Part shown: piece after piece, positions 8,701 through 17,266 of the stretch
Position numbering within the stretch: position 1 is the stretch's first letter
Layout of the letters: each line of letters opens with the position of its first letter
Origin: Hamadaea flava
Lineage (GTDB): Bacteria; Actinomycetota; Actinomycetes; Mycobacteriales; Micromonosporaceae
Direction of reading: 5' to 3'
NCBI RefSeq assembly: GCF_024172085.1
Contig: NZ_JAMZDZ010000001.1
Location: forward strand, 8,060,001 to 8,124,000
Length of the DNA: 64,000 bases
The notes under the pieces: generated by a model
Databases searched by the model: none
Told to the model about the DNA's origin: nothing
The model's input: only the letters and a program-made list of their open reading frames with translations
Translations under genes and position numbers: made by a program

Positions 8701-11700
8701 CGACGGCCAGACGTATGGCGCTGCGCCGTTGGAAGGCAACATCTCCCGGGACTACGTCTGGAATGTGGACGCCGTCAACGGGGTCACCGGTGAGTGGGTT
8801 TCCATCGCCGACAACGTGGTGTACGACAGCTACGGGCGTGTCACATCGTCGACCGACGGCGAGAACCACACGACCGCGACGGTCTTTACGGACAACGCCG
8901 ATCACCTGAACACGTCCAAGGCGGTCACCGTTCCCGGTGGCCTGACGACGACGACCACGTTCAACGTGCGTCGCAGCCTCCCATTGGCCATCACAGATGC
9001 CAACAGCAACGTGACCACGGCGACGTACGACGCGCTGGGCCGCCTGTTGACGGTCAAGAAGCCGGGCAACACGTCGTCGACCCCGAATGTCACGTACGCC
9101 TACAGCAACAGCCGTGACGCCGCACCGTGGATCAAGACCACCACGCTCGGCCCGAACGGTGGCAACGTCTACACCTTCGAGATCTACGACGGTCTGCTGC
9201 GACCCCGTCAGACGCAGACGACCACAGCCGACGGCAAACGGATGATCACCGACACCCAGTACGACGGCCGTGGTCTGGCGGTCAAGGTGACGACTTTCTA
9301 CAACGCGGAATCCGGTCCGTACTCGACGCTGGTGGCGTTCGCGGATACCGGCGTCGACCGCCAGACTCGGTACACCTATGACGGCCGAGGCCGTCAGCTC
9401 ACGGACGAGACCTGGTCCCAGAACGTGATGAAGTGGTATTCCGTCAGCAGCTACGGCTTCCACAGCGTCACCACTCAGCCGCCCATCGGCGGCACCGCGA
9501 CCCAGGAGCGTACCGACAGCCTGGGCAATCTGGTCGAGAAGCGCCAGTACCAGAGCTTCGCCGACTACACCGAGCTGGTCGCCGGTGACTTCACCAACGA
9601 CGGCAAGAACGACCTGTTCGGCATCCGCCCTGGTAGTGACCGTCGCATCCGATTCGTTGGCAACGGCGACGGCACCTTCGTTCCGAACACCGGCTCGGCG
9701 ACCACTGGCTGGTCCGCCTACCGCAACTGGGTGTCCGGCAACTTCGACACCGCCGGAAACCTCGACCTCATCGGCATCCGCAAATCCGATGGCGTGCTCA
9801 TGCGCTACCAAGGTGACGGCACCGGTGGATTCCCCTCGTCCGCCCAGGTGGGCGCCGGGTTCAGCGGCTACAGCGAACTGGCAGCCGGGGACTTCGACGG
9901 GGACGGCCTCACCGACCTTGTCGAAATCCGCAGCTCCGACGGCATGCTGCAGTATTCCCATTCCAAATCGACCGGCGGTGCCTTCGACACCCCGGTGGAT
10001 GTGAGCACCGGCTGGTCCGGCTATGAACACCTGGTCGCCGGGGACGCCAACGGCGATGGCAAGGTCGACCTGCTGGCGATCCGGAGCTCCGACCACGTGC
10101 TGCGTCGCTGGCTGGGCAACGGCAACGGCACGTTCGCTGCCGGAACGGATGTCTCCACGGGATGGAAGCGGGCCAACCTGGCCGCGGGCGACTTCACCGG
10201 AGACGGCAAGCTGGACCTGTTCGGGGCCTTCCCGCAGGACCAGGGCGACATTCACCTCAAGCGGTGGGCCGGCGACAACACGACCTTCACCTCGATGGGC
10301 TCCCTCGTCGCGACGAACGGTCAGGCGTGGGATAGCACGACCTACACCTACGACCGGCGGAACCAGCTGACCTCGACCAAGGGCCCGGACGGCGCCACTT
10401 GGACCTACACCTACGACCTGCTCGGCCGTAAGGTGCAGTCGGTGGATCCGGACACGGGCACCAGCACCACCAAGTACGACAAGGTCAACAACGTCATCTC
10501 CGCGACCGACGGCCGGGGCCAGCTACTGACCTACAGCTACGACGGTCTTGCTCGCAAGACGGCCATGTACAAGGACGCCGGCAAGACCGCCGCCGGTCAA
10601 CTCGCCTCCTGGACCTATTACCCCTCCGGCACCACCGGAAAGGCCGGCCAACTCGCAACCGCGACGCGGTACGTGGGTGGCAACCAGGTCGGCGGATCGG
10701 CGTACGTGCAGTCGATCACGAGTTACAACGCCGACTATCAGCCGGCACACGTAGATGTCACGGTTCCGGCCGCCGAAGGAGCGTTGGCCAATACCTACGG
10801 ATTCGACTACACGTACATGAACAACGGCCAGCCGAATACGGTGGTGTCCCCAGCGGCCGGTGGTCTCCCAGCGGAGACCCTGACCTACGGCTACGGCGCC
10901 TTCGGGCACCTCACCTCATTGGTCGCTGGATCGACGCGCATCATCGACAGCCAGACGTACACGTATGACGGCCAGGTCTACCAGCAGCTCCTGGGTACCT
11001 CGGGCAAGCAGGTTCGGCACACCTTCAGCTATGAAGCGTCCACCGGGCGCCTGCTGACCAGCCAGCTCGACACCCAGAACCAGACCACGCCGACGACCTG
11101 GGATGACAAGACAACGGACTCGTACGCCTTCGACGATGCCGGCAACGTCCGCAGCATCGCCACCAAGAACACGGGTACGCAAGACCAGGCCGAGTGCGTC
11201 ACCTATGACGGTCTCCGCCGGATGACGCAGGCGTGGACGGTCTCGACGTCGAGCTGTTCCAACGGTCCGCAGAAGGCCGGCGTCGACCCGTACCGCCTGA
11301 GCTGGACCTTCGACCTCGCGGGCAACCGCAAGACCGAAACCGGCTACAACGCCGACGGCAGCGTCGACTACCTGTCGACCTACACCTACGGCGGGACCGG
11401 CAAGCCGCTCCACTCCCTCGCCTCCGTCGTCACCACCGGCACCGGAGCGAGCACGAAGACGTACAACTACGACGCCGCAGGGAACACCACGAGCCGACCC
11501 GCCCCCGGCGGCAGCCAGCAGACCCTGAGCTGGACCGAGGACGGCAAGCTCTCCCTCGTCGACGATTCCAGCGACACCAGCATGGTCTACGACGCGAACG
11601 GCAACCGCATGATCCGCGTCGAACCCGGTGGCTACCGGACGCTCTACCTGCCAGACGGCAGCGAACTGCGAGCTAATAGCACCGGTGCAGTGGCGGCGAC

Positions 11701-12808
11701 CCGCTACTACGGTGGCGTCGCAGTCCGGTCGGCGAACACGGACTCGTCGGGCAACCTGACCAGTGGGACCACGCTGACCTGGACCATCGCCGACCACCAC
11801 GGCACCGGGTCCATCGTGGTCGACTCCTCGACGCTGTCGTGTCAGCGTCGACGGAGTACCCCGTTCGGTACGGCTCGTGGCAGCCAGCCCAATGGCTTCG
11901 GGAGCAAGGGCTTCGTCGGCGGCACCAACGACCCGACTGGGCTCGTCCATGTCGGAGCTCGAGAGTACGACCCTGTGCTCGGCCGTTTCATCAGCGTCGA
12001 CCCGATTTACGATCTCGGGGACCCGCAAAGCTGGAACGGATACGCCTACGCGAATAATGCTCCAGCTACTAGAAGCGACCCGAGTGGTACCTACGCTGTG
12101 GACGACAGTGAAGCGAATCCAGGCTCACACTCCAGTCAGAGTTGGGATCCTAAGAGCGTGGTCGCCGGGCTGCGTCAAAGCGAGGAGAATGCCAAAAGGG
12201 AAGAAAATGAGAATGCGAACAAGCCGACAGTGACTGTCTGTACCGCAACCTCGGTTTGTGTAATCAGTCCTGATGGCAAGGCAGGCCCGACAGTGTACAA
12301 CTGCAACGGCGTTGGCGCCTGCATAATCCGGAATGGGGGCTTGGGGCCGAAGACCAAATATTACTGCAATGTGCAGAACTCCTGCGACCTGACTGGCTCT
12401 CCCTATGGGGCCGTCGGTACGTTGGTTTGCAGGGCAAACCCCTGCCTCCTCACCCCGAAGCCTCAGCGAACGTTGTGTCAACGAGAGCCGGGATCGTTGG
12501 CCTGCACTTGGGATCATTTCACCTCATGGGACTATTTGGGCAAAGTTGCGAACGGAGCTGAGGCTGGGGCTACAGCGGGTGGAATCGCTGGATGCGCAGT
12601 AGGAGTCTGGGCACTTGGGGTGGGTTGCTTGGTCCTCGGTGAGCCCGGTGCAATGATCGGCGCTGTGGTTGGAGCGCTGAGCGCTACCGCTCTTGCGGGC
12701 AAGGAGTACGGCGAAGAAGACTCTAAAGTGACCTGGATTGACGGAGCATGTGGAACGCCAAGTACCTCGCCGTGTAATCCAGGTTCTCCTGAAGTGTTTA
12801 CTAGTTGA
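5780..12808 (+). CDS. Secreted RHS/YD-repeat protein, candidate polymorphic toxin
   Basis: A giant protein (2342 aa from ATG 5780; a TTG at 5705 would add 25). The N terminus has a basic region, a hydrophobic helix and a WTPEAHAA cleavage-like site, so Sec export is likely. A large beta-rich shell region follows, then YD repeats, then five FG-GAP/VCBS-like repeats (about residues 1268-1510, each with a GDFxxDGKxDL-type calcium loop), more YD repeats, and the RHS core end near 2050-2100 (GAREYDPVLGRFISVDP). The last 240 residues are unlike the rest: five C-x(4-8)-C pairs, then a glycine-zipper hydrophobic hairpin. GC and codon bias drop sharply there. In polymorphic toxins this position holds the toxin; the small gene at 12818 would be immunity. 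Toxic activity is inferred, not seen. Confidence 0.85.
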   Translation: MCSTVIPFFDRLYRTVRPRALWRTSFVIASMLVSMLGWTPEAHAAAPDLQAAAAEDRSVAVSAIKTSKSTAPKMEQYKGHATKWPSAGTASVDLPMGGDGLRQSGSTTVGDLPVTVTPLDGDGKALSRSAPGKAAEAPGKVRLSVVDRKLTEPTGSALAFQVGREDGKRGGAVRLRVDISSFSHAYGADWAWRLKATAVPECYLTTPTKQGCAAGKVVKSAVDGDAGVITFDVALDTASAATETVVALAASGSSTETGDFTKTDLKESSTWSAGGNSGDFTYSYPLQVPPVPSNLVPSVAFNYSSGAVDGQTAGSHTQPSEIGEGWSYSPGYIERTYRPCIQDNDNSPNWTMVTADLCWRLPNAQIMLNGKSSEIVLGSDNVWRLADDDGEKVELLTGATNNDIDGEHWKITTMDGTQYWFGLEDLPNGRTGTGSVMTAPVYSNRSNEPCYNSSAAISSRCNRQALRWMLDYVVDRNGNEISYWYGRTANNTAMFNDSTFTTGYYRELHLNRIEYGTRTTDAATVTAPARVVFNYGDRCVTTSCTTHNDTNWPDTPWDLVCTGTTCANNMSPSFFSTLRLESVQTQVLVNSSYSTVDKWTLEHTFPTPGDASAVLWLASISHTGYSDTSSIATPQVSFNGTLMQNRADYDAGASMQSHKKWRISQVLTETGKQIDVTYAANDVHCAAGDTPNPDNNPNRCFPQYYTNPSGDSGWSWWHKRIVSSVVETDRVGGSPAVATNYAYSTASTSTNVLWAHGDGAAVWGSSIDYRSWSDWRGYSDVTVTTGPATGTRSQMGYVYFRGLHGDRTDTGNRTVSLSPYSGSWSDQQQRAGHLMNEITYDQAGGTAERIVQYNPYGAETGTRTLTEAWAIPATFKSYINRTDNVTTYEVDDAGTMASRSGTVDTFDSRGRLVSRSDKGNVGVVDETCTLYAYAQNPGLYLYAFKQREQQYSGECDANGAATSTDLLYDHAWRFDGQTYGAAPLEGNISRDYVWNVDAVNGVTGEWVSIADNVVYDSYGRVTSSTDGENHTTATVFTDNADHLNTSKAVTVPGGLTTTTTFNVRRSLPLAITDANSNVTTATYDALGRLLTVKKPGNTSSTPNVTYAYSNSRDAAPWIKTTTLGPNGGNVYTFEIYDGLLRPRQTQTTTADGKRMITDTQYDGRGLAVKVTTFYNAESGPYSTLVAFADTGVDRQTRYTYDGRGRQLTDETWSQNVMKWYSVSSYGFHSVTTQPPIGGTATQERTDSLGNLVEKRQYQSFADYTELVAGDFTNDGKNDLFGIRPGSDRRIRFVGNGDGTFVPNTGSATTGWSAYRNWVSGNFDTAGNLDLIGIRKSDGVLMRYQGDGTGGFPSSAQVGAGFSGYSELAAGDFDGDGLTDLVEIRSSDGMLQYSHSKSTGGAFDTPVDVSTGWSGYEHLVAGDANGDGKVDLLAIRSSDHVLRRWLGNGNGTFAAGTDVSTGWKRANLAAGDFTGDGKLDLFGAFPQDQGDIHLKRWAGDNTTFTSMGSLVATNGQAWDSTTYTYDRRNQLTSTKGPDGATWTYTYDLLGRKVQSVDPDTGTSTTKYDKVNNVISATDGRGQLLTYSYDGLARKTAMYKDAGKTAAGQLASWTYYPSGTTGKAGQLATATRYVGGNQVGGSAYVQSITSYNADYQPAHVDVTVPAAEGALANTYGFDYTYMNNGQPNTVVSPAAGGLPAETLTYGYGAFGHLTSLVAGSTRIIDSQTYTYDGQVYQQLLGTSGKQVRHTFSYEASTGRLLTSQLDTQNQTTPTTWDDKTTDSYAFDDAGNVRSIATKNTGTQDQAECVTYDGLRRMTQAWTVSTSSCSNGPQKAGVDPYRLSWTFDLAGNRKTETGYNADGSVDYLSTYTYGGTGKPLHSLASVVTTGTGASTKTYNYDAAGNTTSRPAPGGSQQTLSWTEDGKLSLVDDSSDTSMVYDANGNRMIRVEPGGYRTLYLPDGSELRANSTGAVAATRYYGGVAVRSANTDSSGNLTSGTTLTWTIADHHGTGSIVVDSSTLSCQRRRSTPFGTARGSQPNGFGSKGFVGGTNDPTGLVHVGAREYDPVLGRFISVDPIYDLGDPQSWNGYAYANNAPATRSDPSGTYAVDDSEANPGSHSSQSWDPKSVVAGLRQSEENAKREENENANKPTVTVCTATSVCVISPDGKAGPTVYNCNGVGACIIRNGGLGPKTKYYCNVQNSCDLTGSPYGAVGTLVCRANPCLLTPKPQRTLCQREPGSLACTWDHFTSWDYLGKVANGAEAGATAGGIAGCAVGVWALGVGCLVLGEPGAMIGAVVGALSATALAGKEYGEEDSKVTWIDGACGTPSTSPCNPGSPEVFTS

Positions 12809-12817
12809 GGACCCGGC

Positions 12818-13021
12818 ATGTCACAGGATGGGCGTCAGGAATTGCGATTTCGTTTCGTGCTCTTTTGGTTGGCGATCCTTGGAGCATTGTCGGGTACGGT
12901 GGCGCTTTCGCTGACGCTGGTGGCTGCAGGCGGAGTGGTATTGACCTGCATGTTGTTCGGCATACTCGTACTGTCATCGCTCCTTGCTGCAATTGTTACG
13001 AGGTATTTTTCGCCTCGCTAA
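12818..13021 (+). CDS. Small two-helix membrane protein, candidate immunity protein
   Basis: A 67-residue protein with a charged N terminus (SQDGRQELRF) and two hydrophobic helices at about 14-36 and 39-61, ending in a short basic tail. It starts 9 nt after the RHS gene, with GAGGA 8-12 nt before its ATG. Its GC content and codon use are as low as those of the RHS C terminus, so the two look like one exchanged unit. Immunity genes of polymorphic toxins usually sit exactly here, and a membrane-embedded immunity protein would suit a pore-forming or membrane-active toxin. I recognise no family; the role is inferred from context. Confidence 0.65.
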   Translation: MSQDGRQELRFRFVLFWLAILGALSGTVALSLTLVAAGGVVLTCMLFGILVLSSLLAAIVTRYFSPR

Positions 13022-13061
13022 TCTGATAACAAGGTGAATTGGAGCATCGCCTCGGATCGCA

Positions 13062-13113
13062 GATGATGGGTAGGCCGACTTCGTGTCGGCGTACCCATCA
13101 TCTTTCATCTTTT
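13062..13113. terminator. Strong bidirectional terminator
   Basis: An 18-bp stem (13062-13079 with 13085-13102, one mismatch) with a TTCGT loop is followed by TTTCATCTTTT. It closes the RHS and small membrane gene unit and also faces the end of the opposing hydrolase gene. Confidence 0.85.
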
Positions 13114-13123
13114 CGGACCAGTG

Positions 13124-13960
13124 TTAGGCGGTTGCGGACGCCGCCTGCTGAATCACCCTCGCCACCACCTCCGCCTTCGTGATGAGCGCAAGGTGCCCCG
13201 CGCGTACCTCGGTGATCCGAGAACCGGCCCGCGTCGCCATGAACCGCTGGGCCGTCGGCGTGATGATCTGGTCTTGCGTCCCGAGCACATACCAGGACGG
13301 GATCGTCTTCCATGCCGGTACGCCGGCCGGGGTGAATCCGGCGCTCAACGCCAGCGGGCGCTGGGCGGCGTACAGGGACAAGGCTTTGGGCCGGGGGACA
13401 CCTGCCGCGAACGGGCCGAGGAAGGTGTCCTGCTTGAGGTAGAGGTCGACGTCGCCGGGCGGTGCGCCTGGGTAGGGCACGAAGTCGAAGACGGTGGCGG
13501 GGTCGACGTTGAGCGCCGAGTCTTCGCCCGCGAGCGGGAAGATCTGCTCGCCCTCGTCCGGCGCGAACGCGTCCTCGTAGACCAGTGCCTTGACGTTCGC
13601 GTTGCCGGTGGCGGCTTGGGTGATGACCGCGCCGCCGTAGGAGTGGCCCACCAGGACGATCGGCCCGGTGAGGGTGGCTAGGAAGTCCGCGATCGTCTGG
13701 CCGTCGGTGGTCAGGTTGCGCAGTGGGTTCGGCGGGATGCGCACGGGATACCCGGCTCGCCGCAGCCGGTCGCCGACGGCGGTCCACGACGAGCCGTCGG
13801 CCCACGCGCCGTGCACCAGGACGATGGTCGGCTTCGGCTGGGCGTGCCGGTCGCCGGCGGTGGCCCCGGCCGCGGGGAGCAGGACGGTCAGTGCCGCGGC
13901 GAGCAGGGCCGCGACGATGAGCCGGAGCCGCCGGGCACCCGTGCGTTGTGGTTCGGACAA
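13124..13960 (-). CDS. Secreted alpha/beta hydrolase
   Basis: A 278-residue protein with a clear signal peptide (basic start, hydrophobic core, cleavage near residue 36). The mature part is an alpha/beta hydrolase: oxyanion motif LVHGAW (48-53), nucleophile elbow GHSYGG with Ser107, an acid candidate in GTQDQIITP and the catalytic His in AGHLAL. It resembles the EstC/salicylate-esterase-like hydrolases often annotated simply as alpha/beta hydrolase; substrate unknown. It converges on the RHS unit across a shared terminator and diverges from the phosphoesterase operon. Confidence 0.85.
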   Translation of the reverse strand: MSEPQRTGARRLRLIVAALLAAALTVLLPAAGATAGDRHAQPKPTIVLVHGAWADGSSWTAVGDRLRRAGYPVRIPPNPLRNLTTDGQTIADFLATLTGPIVLVGHSYGGAVITQAATGNANVKALVYEDAFAPDEGEQIFPLAGEDSALNVDPATVFDFVPYPGAPPGDVDLYLKQDTFLGPFAAGVPRPKALSLYAAQRPLALSAGFTPAGVPAWKTIPSWYVLGTQDQIITPTAQRFMATRAGSRITEVRAGHLALITKAEVVARVIQQAASATA

Positions 13961-14132
13961 GAGGCACTCCTCGATCTACGGGGCGGGGTGGTGTCGCAAG
14001 CCGAAACGTGCCGCGCCGAACAACCGTGTCGTGCAATTTGTCGGTGATGTCAGGAGAATAGATGTCCGGACGGTGTTCGGCCGCGTTCACCCTTCGGACG
14101 TGGAGCATTCGCCCGCGCGGCATCGATTCACA

Positions 14133-14146
14133 ACGCATCGATGCGT
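14133..14146. promoter_or_regulatory. 14-bp perfect palindrome upstream of the phosphoesterase operon
   Basis: ACGCATCGATGCGT lies 38 nt before the ATG at 14184, in the divergent promoter region shared with the secreted hydrolase. A possible operator; no regulator is adjacent. Confidence 0.35.
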
Positions 14147-14183
14147 ACCATTTCATAAGGTGATCCGCCGACGAAGGAGTCCG

Positions 14184-15092
14184 ATGACCGTCAAACGCCT
14201 CACCGTAGTGCTGGCCGCCGTCGTGACGTTGGGCGTCGCGGGCGGCGCCTACGCGCTCCAGCACGGCCCCGGCAATGGCCCTGATCAGAGCGCCGGCCGC
14301 GGCCCTGATCCGGTGCCGGCGGCGGTGACCGCGGCCGCCGTGCCCCGGCCTGATCATGTCGTGCTGGTCATGTTCGAGAACAAGAAGTACTCGTCGATCA
14401 ACGGCAGCTCCAGCGCCCCCTACTTCAATTCGCTGGCCGCGCAGGGCGCGAAGTTCACCAAGTCCTTCGCCATCACCCACCCCAGCCAGCCCAACTACAT
14501 CGCGCTGTTCTCCGGCTCGGCTCAAGGTGTCACCGACGACAGCTGTCCGCGTACGTTCACCGGGAAGGAGAACCTCGGGCACCAGCTGATCGCCGCCGGG
14601 CTGAGTTTCACCGGGTACTCCGAGGCGATGCCGTCCGACGGCTACACCGGCTGCTCGAGCGGCACCTATCGGCGTAAGCACAACAGCTGGGTGGACTTCG
14701 ACAACGTCCCGGCCGCCAGCAACCTGCGGTACTCGAAGTTCCCGACCGACTTCACGACGCTGCCGACGGTCAGCTTCGTCACCCCGGACATGTGCAACGA
14801 CATGCATGACTGCTCCGTCGGCACGGGCGACACCTGGCTCAAAGCCAAGCTCGACGCGTACGCCCAATGGGCCAAGACCCACAACAGCCTGCTGATCGTC
14901 ACGTTCGACGAGGACAGCGGCACGTCGGTGAACCAGATCTTCACCGCGTTCGTCGGCCAGCACGTCAAGGTCGGCAGCTATGCCGAGACGATCAACCACT
15001 ACACGGTCCTGCGGACCATCGAGGACGCGTACGGGCTCACGCCGATCAACAACGCGGCGAGCGCCACGCCGATCACCGACATCTGGCAGTGA
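14184..15092 (+). CDS. Secreted phosphoesterase (AcpA/phospholipase C-like family)
   Basis: A 302-residue exported protein with an N-terminal hydrophobic signal segment (residues 6-25). The catalytic domain starts with HVVLVMFENKKYSSI and contains FAITHPSQPNYIALFSG, with the Asn/Thr-type nucleophile region of the PF04185 phosphoesterases, and ends with VTFDEDSG and NHYTVLRTIEDAYGL, all usual for the acid phosphatase branch. It probably hydrolyses phosphate esters outside the cell. ATG 14184 was chosen because AAGGAG lies 6-11 nt upstream and the signal segment begins there. It is the first gene of an operon; the MFS gene starts one base after its stop. Confidence 0.85.
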   Translation: MTVKRLTVVLAAVVTLGVAGGAYALQHGPGNGPDQSAGRGPDPVPAAVTAAAVPRPDHVVLVMFENKKYSSINGSSSAPYFNSLAAQGAKFTKSFAITHPSQPNYIALFSGSAQGVTDDSCPRTFTGKENLGHQLIAAGLSFTGYSEAMPSDGYTGCSSGTYRRKHNSWVDFDNVPAASNLRYSKFPTDFTTLPTVSFVTPDMCNDMHDCSVGTGDTWLKAKLDAYAQWAKTHNSLLIVTFDEDSGTSVNQIFTAFVGQHVKVGSYAETINHYTVLRTIEDAYGLTPINNAASATPITDIWQ

Positions 15093-15093
15093 C

Positions 15094-16347
15094 GTGTACC
15101 TGTCGACCGTAGATCGCCCGGCGGCGACCGGCGCGGGTCGCCGCTGGACGGCCATCGGGGCCAACGTCTTCGCGCTCGGTCTGGTCAGCCTGGTCACCGA
15201 CGTGTCGGCCGAGATGGTCACCGCCGTCCTGCCCGCGTACCTGGTGCTCGGGCTCGGGCTGACGCCACTGGCGTACGGGGCAGTCGACGGGCTCTACACG
15301 GGGGCGACCGCTGTGCTCCGGCTCGCCGGGGGCTGGCTCGCCGACCGTACGCGCCAACGCAAGACCGTCGCGGGCATCGGCTACGGCGTCTCCGCGGTCG
15401 CCAAGCTCGGCCTGCTCGTGATGGGTACGCAGACCGCCGCCATCGGCGGGGTGATCGCCGCCGACCGGATGGGCAAGGGACTGCGTACCGCGCCCCGGGA
15501 CGCGCTGATCACCCTGTCCGCCCCGCCGGGTCTGCTGGGCCGGGCGTTCGGCGTACACCGGACCCTGGACGCGGCGGGCGCCTTCCTCGGGCCGCTGGTC
15601 GCGCTCGGCGTCCTGACCGCCACCGGCTCCGCGGCGGTGACGGCCGCCTCGCGGGACGCGTTCGACGCCGTCTTCGTGTGCAGCTTCTGTGTCGCTGCCT
15701 TCGGCGTACTCCTGCTTGTGCTTTTCGTGAAGGAGCATCGCGACCCGCTGGCCGCGAGCCGGCCGCGCGCCCGTGACCTGGCCGCGCTGGCCGCTGATCC
15801 GCGAGCCCGGCGGCTGACCGCGGCCGGCTGCGTGCTGGGCTTGGCGACGATCGGCGACGGCTTCGTGTACCTGCTGTTGCAGCGGCGATCGGGCTTGGCG
15901 ATCGGCTGGTTCCCGATGCTCGCGGTCGGCACGAACCTGACCTATCTGCTGCTCGCGGGCCTGGCCGGGGCGACGGCCGACCGCCTCGGGCGGCAGCGCG
16001 TGCTGCTCGGCGGATACGTGCTGCTCGCAGCGATCTATCTGGTGCTGGCTACCCCGTGGCAGGGCACACCGATGATCGCAATCGTCCTGCTGCTCAATGG
16101 CGCCTTCTACGCGAGCACCGACGGCGTGCTCATGGCGTTGGCGGGTCCGGTGCTGCCCCAAACGCTGCGGACCACCGGCCTCGCGATGATCCAGACCGGG
16201 CAGGCCGTCGCCTACCTCGGCTCGTCGGTCCTGTTCGGCCTCGTCTGGCAGCGCTGGGACACGACCACCGCCGTGCTGGTCGCGTTCACGCTCACGCTGC
16301 TCGCCGGGGTCGCGACCGCCGTCCTGGTGCGGCCACGTGCGCGCTAA
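15094..16347 (+). CDS. MFS transporter
   Basis: A 417-residue major facilitator protein with about twelve hydrophobic segments. The loop GGWLADRTRQRK after the second helix is the conserved MFS loop motif, and a related ATADRLGRQR occurs in the second half. The GTG at 15094 was chosen because it follows the stop of the phosphoesterase gene by one base, and the first helix starts shortly after. The subfamily resembles multidrug or sugar-phosphate permeases; the substrate cannot be told. Position between a secreted phosphatase and a secreted propeller suggests uptake of a product released outside the cell, which is speculative. Confidence 0.85.
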   Translation: MYLSTVDRPAATGAGRRWTAIGANVFALGLVSLVTDVSAEMVTAVLPAYLVLGLGLTPLAYGAVDGLYTGATAVLRLAGGWLADRTRQRKTVAGIGYGVSAVAKLGLLVMGTQTAAIGGVIAADRMGKGLRTAPRDALITLSAPPGLLGRAFGVHRTLDAAGAFLGPLVALGVLTATGSAAVTAASRDAFDAVFVCSFCVAAFGVLLLVLFVKEHRDPLAASRPRARDLAALAADPRARRLTAAGCVLGLATIGDGFVYLLLQRRSGLAIGWFPMLAVGTNLTYLLLAGLAGATADRLGRQRVLLGGYVLLAAIYLVLATPWQGTPMIAIVLLLNGAFYASTDGVLMALAGPVLPQTLRTTGLAMIQTGQAVAYLGSSVLFGLVWQRWDTTTAVLVAFTLTLLAGVATAVLVRPRAR

Positions 16348-17266
16348 GCTCCTGCTCACGGCGGCGGCCTTCGCACTGCTGATCGCGGTGACGGCCGGCG
16401 TCATCCGGCACGCGCGCCACCCGGCCGTCTACGGCTCCGCGCCACTCACGCTCCATTCCGGCTTGTACGCCGTGAGCACCGCACCGGCGACGCAAGGCCA
16501 CCTGATCTCCGGCGGCGAGGTGGCCGCCCTGACGTGCAGCCGCTTCTACGCCGCCGCGGGGACGGGAATCTGTCTGCGCCCGGACGGGCCGCTGGCGACG
16601 TACCAGGTCGTGCAGGTCGACGCCCAGTTGCGGGAGAAGGACAAGTTCCCGCTGGTCGGCGTACCGAACCGGGCTCGGGTCTCACCCAGCGGCCGGCTGC
16701 TCGCCTGGACCGTCTTCGTCGCCGGAGACTCCTACAACAACGGCAAGTTCTCCACCCGCGCCGGCATCCTCGACACCGTCAGCGGCGACCTCGTCGGCAC
16801 GCTCGAAGACTTCACGGTCACGCCCCCGGCGGCGGCCGACCGCAACTTCTGGGGTGTCACGTTCACCGCCGACGACGACCACTTCTACGCCACGATGTCG
16901 ACGCGCAACCATCGCTACCTGGTGTACGGCTCTGTGTCGCAGCAGGCCGTGGCCGTTGTGCGCGACGGCGTCGAGTGCCCATCCCTGTCGCCCGACGGTA
17001 CGCGCATCGCGTACAAGTCCGCCGTGGCCGGCGATCCCGCGCGGGGCTGGCGTTTGTCAGTGCTGACCCTGTCCACCGGCCGCGTCGTGCCGCTCGCCGA
17101 GACCCGCAGCGTCGACGACCAGGCGATCTGGCTCTCCGCCGACTCCCTGGGGTATGCCCTCCGCCGCCCGGGTGGTGCGGACGTCTGGTCCGTCCCCGCC
17201 GACGGCACCGGTACGCCGTCGCTGCTGCTGGCCGACGCGGAATCGCCCGTCATGCTCGCGCCCTGA
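16337..17266 (+). CDS. Secreted or anchored TolB-like beta-propeller protein
   Basis: A 309-residue protein with an N-terminal hydrophobic helix (5-23) and then repeats of the PD40/TolB type, such as RVSPSGRLLAWTVF and SLSPDGTRIAYKSA, spaced as blades of a propeller. The GTG start overlaps the MFS gene by 11 nt, so translation is probably coupled. It may bind a ligand or partner at the cell surface; no enzyme motif is visible. The stop codon lies inside the first copy of a 15-bp tandem repeat, so the C terminus could vary with repeat rearrangement. Confidence 0.75.
   Translation: MRAKLLLTAAAFALLIAVTAGVIRHARHPAVYGSAPLTLHSGLYAVSTAPATQGHLISGGEVAALTCSRFYAAAGTGICLRPDGPLATYQVVQVDAQLREKDKFPLVGVPNRARVSPSGRLLAWTVFVAGDSYNNGKFSTRAGILDTVSGDLVGTLEDFTVTPPAAADRNFWGVTFTADDDHFYATMSTRNHRYLVYGSVSQQAVAVVRDGVECPSLSPDGTRIAYKSAVAGDPARGWRLSVLTLSTGRVVPLAETRSVDDQAIWLSADSLGYALRRPGGADVWSVPADGTGTPSLLLADAESPVMLAP

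Noticed and set aside
8519-10255. A 578-codon minus-strand frame inside the RHS gene
   Set aside because: Val/Gly/Arg-rich repeats mirror the FG-GAP repeats of the plus strand; no independent start signal or known domain.
13098-15221. A 707-codon minus-strand frame across the hydrolase and phosphoesterase genes
   Set aside because: It crosses two recognisable genes and a terminator and has no family features; the hydrolase in another frame of the same strand is the real gene.
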